From CAZDWZ01 sp964509425 (GTDB lineage Bacteria; Bdellovibrionota_C; UBA2361; SZUA-149; CAZDWZ01): a DNA stretch of 64,000 nt. The position numbers and the translations under genes were made by a program. This document shows, one piece after another, positions 58,112-64,000 of this stretch. Location: contig CAZDWZ010000018.1 in assembly GCA_964509425.1 (NCBI GenBank), forward strand, positions 1-64,000. The letters are read 5' to 3'. The notes under the pieces are model-generated. The model searched no databases, was not told the origin of the DNA, and worked only from the letters and a program-made list of their open reading frames with translations. Within the stretch, counting starts at the first letter, position 1. Each line of letters begins with the position of its first letter.

Positions 58112-58161
58112 GTGGATGGGTCCATGGATCGCACAATTGTGCGACCCGTGGACCCATCCAC
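58112..58161. promoter_or_regulatory. 50-bp near-perfect palindrome upstream of module M
   Basis: Arms 58112-58136 and 58137-58161 pair at 23 of 25 positions with no loop, starting GTGGATGGGTCC and centred on CACAATTGTG. Its edge is 1 nt from the GGAG ribosome site of module M, so in mRNA it would form a long stem flush with that site; in DNA it can extrude a cruciform or bind a dimeric protein. The remaining 58162-58455 shows no gene. Confidence 0.75.
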
Positions 58162-58455
58162 AGCGAGCAAATATGCGGTCTTTCAATCTTGTACTGTATT
58201 TACGACAACCATCAGGACTGCGTCCCAATTTTGTTATAATGCCGGAAGCCGCAGCCGCAGCGTAAAAAGCTTAAGTCCTCGAGAACAGCCTTCTGACGCG
58301 CACGTACTAAGCAAGACGTCGGGGCAGCGAAGGTTGGACCTCTTCTCCCTCCTCTGCTCCGAGGGATGGAATAATGTGCTTCGAAGTTTCTCCAACAGCA
58401 AATGACCTTCCGCCCCCTTCATCGAGAATCGCTAACGAGCCACGACGACCAGCGT

Positions 58456-58959
58456 TTAGGGAATCTCAATCACCGTCGGTTCATGTTCGATGAGCGTCAG
58501 AAATTGTCGAAGCCCCGCATGGGACAAGACTATCGTGCTCGTGTTCACCAGAGGATGGTGCTGGGTCTCTAGTGCATTCCACAGGATGGCATCGATTACG
58601 AGAGTCACTCGTTTTAAACGGTCGTTTATAAGAGCCAAAAGGGTAACGCTTCCAGCAGTCACAGCAAGCAATTCTCCAAGCTCGTCTGCGGTAGCGAAAC
58701 TTAACTTCCGAATCCCCAAACTCCTTTGAAGTCCCGAAATGTCTATCCGGCGATCATGTGTCGCAACGATGAGAAAGTAACGATCCTCTCGATTCGCTCT
58801 TAGCAGGAGATTCTTGGTCATCTCTCCGCGAACTCCAGGCCTGGCCCTTGCCTCTTCCATTGTGGCGATCGGTGAGTGCTCGAAGCGCTCGAATGAAATT
58901 GCTTGCTCGGCCAGATAGGAAAGAATGCTCTGTTCTGAGCTTGCCGCCAAAGAAGTCAT
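58456..58959 (-). CDS. YbaK/PrdX-type aminoacyl-tRNA deacylase
   Basis: A 167-residue single-domain editing enzyme (YbaK/ProX/PrdX family), which hydrolyses mischarged aminoacyl-tRNA, classically Ala-tRNA-Pro. Motifs: FERFEHSPIATMEEARAR, EMTKNLLLRANREDRYFL (the catalytic Lys of K-N-L), RKLSFATADELGELLAVTAGSVTLLALIND and HPLVNTSTIVLSHAGLRQFL with the substrate-side Asn-Thr. All usual elements are intact and no extra domain is present. It begins 6 nt after the MarR-GNAT gene ends, so both are one operon, perhaps under MarR control. Confidence 0.9.
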   Translation of the reverse strand: MTSLAASSEQSILSYLAEQAISFERFEHSPIATMEEARARPGVRGEMTKNLLLRANREDRYFLIVATHDRRIDISGLQRSLGIRKLSFATADELGELLAVTAGSVTLLALINDRLKRVTLVIDAILWNALETQHHPLVNTSTIVLSHAGLRQFLTLIEHEPTVIEIP

Positions 58960-58964
58960 GAAGG

Positions 58965-59861
58965 CTATACCTCCCTTACGTAGAGTCGGTTACAGGACGA
59001 TTTTCCAGATTGCGTAAGAGGAGCTTTCTTGAAGCCATTTGCTTCGTACAGCCGGATGGCGGCCTTGAAACGCTCAGAGGTCAGCGCATAGCAAAAGCGG
59101 TAGCCAAAACGTCGCGCCGTAGTCAGGCATTCGTCTAGCAGTCGCTGCCCGATACCAAGCCCACGTGCTTCCTTCGCCAGATAGAGCTTTTGAATCTCGC
59201 AATCTGAGACTGCGGAGCCGATTCGCGGCGAAATGCCTGCACCTCCACAAAGCTTTCCGCGGTTTTCAGCCACGACGTAGAGCGCACCCTTTCCATAAAA
59301 CGGCTGAAAGGCAGAAGAGCTCGTATCGTTTTCTCTCCGAATTCTAAACTCCGCATCAACATTTGCAATAATTTGAGAAAGTGACTTCTCATCGATCTTT
59401 CGAAGAGGTCGGAGGATGACAGAGCGCCGTTGCCTTACCTTCCGGAGCGCGTCCACATACGCCGAGAGAGCTCTCTCTAAGTCGGCCTGCATTGCTTTAT
59501 TCAGAGAGCTCAAAGCCTGTGCGGTAAGATCATTGCAGAAGCCGTTAATCTCCTTGACCTTTACCTGCCCATCTTTTGTCAGGGTGAGAAGCTTTTGGCG
59601 TGAATCATGCTGATTCCCGGCTAACGTAACCCATCCTTTTTCTTCCATTGAGGCGACAAGCCGGCTCGATACTGATTTATCAACATTGAGAATTGTTCCC
59701 AGTTCACCAACCGCAACCGCACGACGCTGGCTAAGCTCGATGAGGGCGTGCAATTGCCCGGTCGATACGCCAACTGCGGAATGGGGGGCATCGAGTAGCC
59801 CGAGCTCTCTCACCAGTTGTCGAGACAGTTCTCGAATCGTGGAAACATCGCAACCTGCCAT
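58965..59861 (-). CDS. MarR-type HTH fused to GNAT acetyltransferase
   Basis: A 298-residue two-domain protein. Residues 1-150 are a MarR winged helix (LSTGQLHALIELSQRRAVAVGELGTILNVDKSVSSRLVASMEEKGW with the recognition helix and DSRQKLLTLTKDG wing). Residues about 160-298 are a GNAT domain: IIANVDAEFRIRRE, LYVVAENRGKLCGGAGISPR, then IQKLYLAKEARGLGIGQRLLDECLTTARRFG (acetyl-CoA-binding GLGIGQ) and LYEANGFKKA. Such MarR-GNAT proteins may be ligand-tuned acetyltransferases; the substrate is unknown. ATG 59861 is chosen because an operator-like palindrome sits 20 nt upstream. Confidence 0.88.
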   Translation of the reverse strand: MAGCDVSTIRELSRQLVRELGLLDAPHSAVGVSTGQLHALIELSQRRAVAVGELGTILNVDKSVSSRLVASMEEKGWVTLAGNQHDSRQKLLTLTKDGQVKVKEINGFCNDLTAQALSSLNKAMQADLERALSAYVDALRKVRQRRSVILRPLRKIDEKSLSQIIANVDAEFRIRRENDTSSSAFQPFYGKGALYVVAENRGKLCGGAGISPRIGSAVSDCEIQKLYLAKEARGLGIGQRLLDECLTTARRFGYRFCYALTSERFKAAIRLYEANGFKKAPLTQSGKSSCNRLYVREV

Positions 59862-59880
59862 GCGTTTCGTTGTCACACAC

Positions 59881-59901
59881 ATCGTTGTGTTTTGCAACGA
59901 T
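59881..59901. promoter_or_regulatory. Operator-like palindrome before the MarR-GNAT gene
   Basis: ATCGTTG-N7-CAACGAT, perfect 7-bp arms, 20 nt upstream of the start codon. MarR proteins commonly bind palindromes overlapping their own promoter, so autoregulation is a reasonable inference. Confidence 0.5.
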
Positions 59902-60196
59902 TTTTACGACAGGCGGAATTCAGGACAGCGCAGCCCGGAGTCGGTTTCCTCACTGCACCCGATATTCGTGTGTCACGACATCCGCCGCAGCCCCAATCCT
60001 ATGTAGTCGAGGGAGAACACCGAAAGATCCCATCGATTCGGTGAGAAAATTGAAATCCAATTAAGAACGCTCATATCTGACGCCCCGAGGATACCAAAGC
60101 AAAACGAGTTGTAGAATAATTTCCCGGTAGTTCAAAGGATCCGCCGGATACAAGACCGTTGCCGAGCATCTAACCTGCAGTCACAGTTCGATAGTG

Positions 60197-60236
60197 GTCG
60201 GCCCTTATGGAGTTCATCTTCCATGCAAGGGCCGAC
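60197..60236. terminator. Long hairpin after module N
   Basis: Outer perfect 10-bp stem GTCGGCCCTT / AAGGGCCGAC, inner ATGGA / TCCAT, with a 2-nt bulge. It starts about 15 nt past the minus-strand stop codon. In the gap to 59902 the short repeat ATCGATTCGGTGAGAAA (near 60028) is the only other feature. Confidence 0.6.
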
Positions 60237-60250
60237 TGAGAGTAATCATC

Positions 60251-60565
60251 TCAACTGTTCGCGTTGTGCCACTCGCGGAGCGCGGGTCCGTGAATCCAGG
60301 CACGCTCCAGCGCAGCAATCGCCACGCCGAACATGCGTCCTGAGATCCCGCCTTCGTAGTATTCGCCGGACTCATCGTCATCGTCCGGATCGTATCCCTT
60401 GTCGGCCTCGAGAAACGCTTCCTGCGCGACTTCCGCGACGGAACGGAGGGGATCCATCATTTCTTCCATGAGGTTGGCCCACCGCCGCGCGAAGGCGAGC
60501 ACCCATAGGGATTGGACCGCCTCACGATTCCACCAGGCTTCAGCCTCCGGGTTCACGAACTGCAT
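60251..60565 (-). CDS. Hypothetical protein (module N)
   Basis: A 104-residue soluble protein of unknown family. ATG 60565 has GGAG 7 nt upstream; a longer in-frame start has no ribosome site. It starts MQFVNPEAEAWWNREAVQSL and consists of two or three helices (LAFARRWANLMEEMMDPLR, VAEVAQEAFLEADKGYD) followed by an acidic DDDDESGEYYEGG loop and a final helix (VAIAALERAWIHGPALREW). Very acidic overall. No motif; a possible small adaptor or inhibitor. A TGGAACT / AGTTCCA hairpin (60609-60651) lies upstream. Confidence 0.65.
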   Translation of the reverse strand: MQFVNPEAEAWWNREAVQSLWVLAFARRWANLMEEMMDPLRSVAEVAQEAFLEADKGYDPDDDDESGEYYEGGISGRMFGVAIAALERAWIHGPALREWHNANS

Positions 60566-61003
60566 GATTTTCTCCGACCTGGGGTTTGAGAACAGAAGAT
60601 TGTTTTGCTGGAACTCCTCGCAGGAAATTTGCCAACGTATCTCCAGTTCCAATGTCCGCTGAGTGATTAACCTTTTGGTCTTGCATCCAACGGATTTCAA
60701 GTTCGTGAGGCTTCAAATCCATCGGATGGACGTTCTCTACTCGGCTACGAGATCCCATGGCAGGCATGAGGACACGGAAGGGATTCGGAAAGAGCGGTTC
60801 TGAGCGATATCAAGAGCGATCTTGATGTCGATTCTTTCTTTTATTCCGGATTCGAGAACTCGTTTGTTGCTACCCTGTTAATCGCAACTCAAGTGAGTAT
60901 GAAGATTCATTTCTGAAAGCTTGCATTCGCGGCAAAACTCGTCATGACGCTATGGTCTCAGCAGGATGATTGTGTTCGTGCTTGCCCATCATGAAGTTCG
61001 TTG
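60566..61003. other. Intergenic region upstream of module N
   Basis: Holds the leader hairpin TGGAACT-N29-AGTTCCA at 60609-60651. The remainder, up to the REP-like palindrome at 61004, shows no gene or repeat that I recognise. Confidence 0.3.
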
Positions 61004-61068
61004 CTTGCTCCTGGTTCCGGGTTCATCCTGAGCAGGCTACTCAAGATGAACTCGGCACCAGAAGCAAG
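61004..61068. repeat. REP-like palindrome, copy 3 (best preserved)
   Basis: Arms of 29 bases (61004-61032 and 61040-61068) match at about 25 positions as reverse complements, loop CAGGCTA. Left arm begins CTTGCTCCTGGTTCC, right arm begins CTCAAGATGAACTCGGCACC. Copies 1 and 2 are at 36574 and 48231. Confidence 0.7.
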
Positions 61069-61258
61069 AAAACTCCAGCACCTCAAACGTGAGCTTGGTA
61101 CACCGTCTCTCGGAAGTTAAAGATAGGGATTTTCATTCGAAAATCGAATTTACACGCGCGCACGCTTCCAAAAATTGAGATTTTGCGTCGAACGACGCTC
61201 TCGAGGGATGAGGACCTCTACGTTCTTGTACAGGTCCTTTAAGACTTCGAGTGCCTAG

Positions 61259-61300
61259 CTTCGTCTTCACGAGCGAAAGGAGTTCGAAAGTAAGAAGTGA
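61259..61300 (+). pseudogene. C-terminal remnant of the duplicated family (13647/17360)
   Basis: The frame encodes LRLHERKEFESKK and a TGA, identical to the last 13 residues of the protein at 17360-17947, with five nucleotide differences over 42 bases, all but one silent. Sequence immediately upstream has lost the frame (an in-frame TAG). It is a decayed third copy. The silent-biased differences suggest it diverged as a functional gene first. Confidence 0.75.
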
Positions 61301-61465
61301 GAGGTGCGGCGATTTCTGCTCACGTCGATGAGGCAAAGGTCAGATTCGTTACCGACGACTTGAGCGGCACATACAACTTTGTCACACCATAGTTAAGCCC
61401 AAGCTACGAGCCCATAAGCTTATCGAGGCCCATTTCCTCAAATAAAAAGCTTAAGGGAATCCAAA

Positions 61466-61849
61466 ATGAAAACTCGATCCGCTCACACTTCAGTCCTCCG
61501 CCTGCAACTGTTTGCTGCGCTCGTGGTGTTAGCCCCGGTTACCGAAGTCAGGGCGGCAGATAATTTTAAATGTGAAGATAAACTCAAATGCGACGACCGA
61601 AATCACGGATTTTGCGGCGATGGGATTTGTCAGCGTCCATTTGAAAGCAAAGATTACGATAAAACGTACTGTGAAGATTGCTGGGCGCCTGAGACCCCGT
61701 TGATCTGGTGTGATCGGCCCGATTCAGCGGACTATTGCGGCGACAACATATGTAACGAGCCTTGGGAAGATGCCTCCGGCGCCCCCGAAACGGACTGCAT
61801 AGACTGTTACGGCATTCGAGCTAAGAAAGCTGATCCGAGCGTCAACTAA
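61466..61849 (+). CDS. Secreted protein with CGDGxC-type cysteine motifs
   Basis: A 127-residue exported protein. ATG 61466 has AAGGGAA upstream. Signal peptide MKTRSAHTS then LRLQLFAALVVLAPVTEVRA, cleavage after VRA. The mature domain has two motif copies, FCGDGICQRPFESKDYDKTYCEDC and DYCGDNICNEPWEDASGAPETDCIDC, that is CGDxxCxxxxE...CxxC twice, a pattern known from secreted myxobacterial and plant-cell-wall-binding proteins where it makes disulfide-bonded calcium-binding folds. Twelve cysteines in all. Exported with the other Cys-rich proteins of this window. Confidence 0.8.
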   Translation: MKTRSAHTSVLRLQLFAALVVLAPVTEVRAADNFKCEDKLKCDDRNHGFCGDGICQRPFESKDYDKTYCEDCWAPETPLIWCDRPDSADYCGDNICNEPWEDASGAPETDCIDCYGIRAKKADPSVN

Positions 61850-62030
61850 GTATTCTCTTCGTTCGAAGCTAACTTCTAAGAGCAGTTCGGAAGCATCACG
61901 ACGTCAACTGCTCAAGCGGAACACGGCGGTGGAAACTGAAAGGTTACACTTCATTCCCGGCATGAGAAAAAAAGAATTATATGTGTAGTGAGAGACATAA
62001 GGCATGAAGATCCAGCTTCCTCCCACTTCC

Positions 62031-62852
62031 TCAGAGATCGAACCAACTCGAGAACATCTTTCGTGCCCTATTTACGGCAGCCTTCTCGCGTGAAATAATA
62101 ATTTTTATAGGTGCCGGCTCGGCGAGGGTCGAATAAAGCCGCGCGAGCCACGTTGATCCGGTCACCCGAGAGGTAAGCTGCGTTTCAACCTTCCCGAGCC
62201 ATCGCTGGTCGAAATAGGCCTCGACAGCGCAGCCACCGATAAATGCGCAATAGTGGCGGATCGGGGAGTGAACAAAGCGAACGAGCGAACTCGGGACCTC
62301 ACGCTTCACATCAGCCGGGACGCGCGAGTCAAGCCGAGTCGTTACACCAATCGCCAAGTTGTACTCGACATTCAACTTGCCCAACAACTTCATGTAGCGA
62401 TTCTCGGCTTCTGGGTTCGCAAGGTGAAAGAATGCGAATGGGGTGTACTCAAAATACCGAGCCTGCGGGGAGCGAGCGAGCATGTTAGACAAAATTTGTG
62501 TGCCGAGGACACCCGATTCTCGCAGCGACGGAGCGATAAGCGTCCTTCTTCTGCCCATCTCAGGAAGCAACTGCAAATCCTCCGATCTGCGGAGCAAATT
62601 CGAGACCATCCGAGTGCTCGATGCCTGAGCCTCCATCGCCCACGCAAGGTGAATCGAATAGCGGAGCCCCGATTTCACCACCACTCCCTCTCGTTGAAGA
62701 GAACGAAGCGTCTTATAAACGGCTTGAATGGAACACGGTCGCGCCTTACTCACAGCACGATGTATCGAGCTCGCCGTGCCGAGAGGGTTTTTCGCTAGAA
62801 ACTCTAAAATGAGAGAATCGAGTCGTAAGGATCGTGTGATCATAAGTCCCAT
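62031..62852 (-). CDS. Winged-helix transcriptional regulator
   Basis: A 273-residue cytosolic protein. The N-terminal 70 residues form a wHTH of the BlaI/PadR kind: ILEFLAKNPLGTASSIHRAV, SIQAVYKTLRSLQREGVVVKSGLRYSI. The remaining 200 residues are of mixed alpha/beta nature (SLRESGVLGTQILSNMLARSP, NVEYNLAIGVTTRLDSRVPA, GGCAVEAYFDQRWLGKVETQ) and look like an effector or dimerisation domain with no recognised family. It is divergent from the substrate-binding protein, so it probably controls that gene in response to the bound ligand. Start ATG 62852 lacks a strong ribosome site; ATG 62843 is possible. Confidence 0.75.
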   Translation of the reverse strand: MGLMITRSLRLDSLILEFLAKNPLGTASSIHRAVSKARPCSIQAVYKTLRSLQREGVVVKSGLRYSIHLAWAMEAQASSTRMVSNLLRRSEDLQLLPEMGRRRTLIAPSLRESGVLGTQILSNMLARSPQARYFEYTPFAFFHLANPEAENRYMKLLGKLNVEYNLAIGVTTRLDSRVPADVKREVPSSLVRFVHSPIRHYCAFIGGCAVEAYFDQRWLGKVETQLTSRVTGSTWLARLYSTLAEPAPIKIIISREKAAVNRARKMFSSWFDL

Positions 62853-62881
62853 GGTGAAGCGTCAGCTAACTTCGTAATCGC

Positions 62882-62908
62882 GTTTAAACTTTTGGTTTAA
62901 TATTAAAC
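62882..62908. promoter_or_regulatory. Tandem palindromic operator between divergent genes
   Basis: GTTTAAAC (62882-62889) followed by the perfect 14-bp palindrome GTTTAATATTAAAC (62895-62908), located about 30 nt from the regulator start and 70 nt before the substrate-binding protein start. Spacing and symmetry suit a dimeric winged-helix repressor acting on both promoters. Confidence 0.5.
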
Positions 62909-62977
62909 TATTTTGGCTTGTTACAGAAGTAGTGAGCAGGAGCCGTGATATCTTCGACCCCAACGCTTGGGGAAACT

Positions 62978-64000
62978 ATGAGAAACTTTATACTCGTCTC
63001 TTTCGCACTTTCTTGTCTTTCTCTTCTGATATCAGAGAGTCGAGCTTCGGAAGCGACTGCCAAACAAGTAATTCGCGTCGGTTTTATAGGTGCCCTATCC
63101 GGCCCCGGAAAGGTCTACGGCACGGCATGTAAAAACGGCTTCGAAATGGGTCTCGAATCGCTCAGGGATTCAGTTTCGGTGATTTATGAAGACGATCAAT
63201 TCGATCCGAAACGAACGGTTCTTGCATTCCAGAAACTCGTCGCACTTGACCACGTCGACGTACTAGTCGTTCTGGGATCCGCTCCCGCGCACGCCATCGC
63301 AACCCTCTCCGATAAAGCGAAGATTCCTCTCATCGCCTGGGCGAGCGACGAGAGCGTGAGCACCGGCCGTTCTTATGTCCTTCGTTCATGGCCAACCGGA
63401 ATGGAAGAGGGTCTCAGGATTGCACGGGAAGCGCGAATTCGGCGAATGAACCGGCCTGCATTCGTAATAGCAGCGGATGCCTATTCGCGGTCGGTGCTTC
63501 GAGGAATGGAACGAGAGTTCGGGCGAGACCATTCAGCACTCACGATTGAGCTCGAACCTAACGAATGGGACTTCAAAACCATAGCGCTAAAGGTACGAGA
63601 AAGCGGTGCGGACTCGATCGGTATCTGTCTCAATATTGGACAGACGGCGGTCTTTGCACGTGAGCTGAGATCGTTACTCGTGCAGCATCCCTTGTTTGGT
63701 TGCATAAGTTTGGATAACCCGGAAGAGTGGCGTCAAGCGAGGGGCACGCTCACTGGGGCTTGGTTCGTGACGGGGAACGTCGCTCCTTCCTTTCGTTCGG
63801 AGTATCAACGTCGATATGGTAACGAATCAGCGATCACTGGCGCGGCAGTTCATCACGACGTGGCGAAGGTCATCGGAGAGGCAGCGCGAAACGGTTTCGT
63901 TCGAGGCAGGCCCATTGAGAACTTCGTTACTTCGAAAGCTCGAGTAGGAGCGGTCGGCGAGTACAACCTTGCTGTAGAGGGTGATGATCGCTTTCTTTCA
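62978..64000 (+). CDS. ABC transporter substrate-binding protein (Leu/Ile/Val-like), C-terminus outside the window
   Basis: A 341-codon open frame from ATG 62978 (GGGGAAACT before it) running off the right edge. Signal peptide MRNFILVSFALSCLSLLISESRA, cleavage after SRA. The mature part is a type I periplasmic-binding fold (Peripla_BP_6 type): IRVGFIGALSGPGKVYGTAC, GFEMGLESLRDSV, VIYEDDQFDPKRTVLAFQKL, LVVLGSAPAHAIATLSDKAK, IPLIAWASDESV, MEREFGRDHSALTIELE and GAAVHHDVAKVIGEAARNGF. These bind amino acids, amides or aromatic compounds for import; the regulator next door is likely tuned to the same ligand. No permease or ATPase gene is visible before the edge. Confidence 0.9.
   Translation, partial: MRNFILVSFALSCLSLLISESRASEATAKQVIRVGFIGALSGPGKVYGTACKNGFEMGLESLRDSVSVIYEDDQFDPKRTVLAFQKLVALDHVDVLVVLGSAPAHAIATLSDKAKIPLIAWASDESVSTGRSYVLRSWPTGMEEGLRIAREARIRRMNRPAFVIAADAYSRSVLRGMEREFGRDHSALTIELEPNEWDFKTIALKVRESGADSIGICLNIGQTAVFARELRSLLVQHPLFGCISLDNPEEWRQARGTLTGAWFVTGNVAPSFRSEYQRRYGNESAITGAAVHHDVAKVIGEAARNGFVRGRPIENFVTSKARVGAVGEYNLAVEGDDRFLS

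Noticed and set aside
1..64000. CRISPR arrays, rRNA genes, prophage structural genes and intact insertion sequences
   Set aside because: No regularly spaced repeats, no conserved rRNA segments, no phage capsid/terminase or full transposase frames were seen.

Overview
The window is a 64 kb stretch of chromosomal-looking DNA from a Gram-negative, probably free-living bacterium that I cannot place below domain. Supporting hints are many signal peptides, a type II NADH dehydrogenase, a cbpA-cbpM chaperone pair, Hsp20, a PAS/HisKA_2 kinase with a receiver-CRP regulator, GMC oxidoreductase, TerC, aquaporin and a zinc-ribbon domain of the type seen in Myxococcota, Acidobacteriota and Bacteroidota. 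Coding density is low for a bacterium. No rRNA, tRNA, CRISPR array, prophage or intact transposase was found. All family assignments are from reading motifs; no database search was run.

Layout. 1-10 kb: partial gene, oxidoreductase, HAD phosphatase, Sel1 protein, small secreted proteins, a DUF3592-like membrane protein, an ABC-2-like permease and a large secreted protein. 10-24 kb: mostly unknowns, including a paralogous pair (13647 and 17360; a third copy survives only as a C-terminal remnant at 61259), a HEAT-repeat protein, an alpha/beta hydrolase, a deletion-derived acyl-CoA ligase remnant and a 5'-nucleotidase. 24.5-34.8 kb: a coherent envelope or glycolipid cluster with two multi-membrane GT-C-like proteins (the first fused to an alpha/alpha-toroid-like domain), a sulfotransferase, a UbiA prenyltransferase and a two-domain glycosyltransferase. 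36.7-45.5 kb: stress and signalling genes (cbpM-cbpA, receiver-CRP regulator plus histidine kinase, Hsp20, rhodanese, a UspA remnant). 45.7-56.3 kb: secreted proteins, TerC, GMC oxidoreductase, NDH-2, and an aquaporin-glyoxalase fusion followed by a decayed REP-associated transposase. 56.8-64 kb: unknown modules, a MarR-GNAT/PrdX operon, a secreted CGDGxC protein, a winged-helix regulator and the start of a periplasmic binding protein.

The most unusual property is a set of 14 single-gene modules (called A to N here, at 4066, 6971, 10673, 11338, 16247, 18775, 20758, 22142, 34916, 36044, 47078, 56790, 57766 and 60251). By eye they favour G/C-ending codons more than their neighbours, they are in both orientations, almost all lack a recognisable family, and they sit between complete host genes. 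Most carry hairpins on both sides: one commonly within 10 nt upstream of the Shine-Dalgarno, and one or two long, often bulged hairpins just after the stop codon. This looks like a dispersed family of self-contained expression cassettes. Whether they are mobile is not shown; one (J) is flanked by a 14-bp direct repeat. Independently, three REP-like palindromes, a transposase remnant of the RAYT type, and a second dispersed intergenic repeat family are present.
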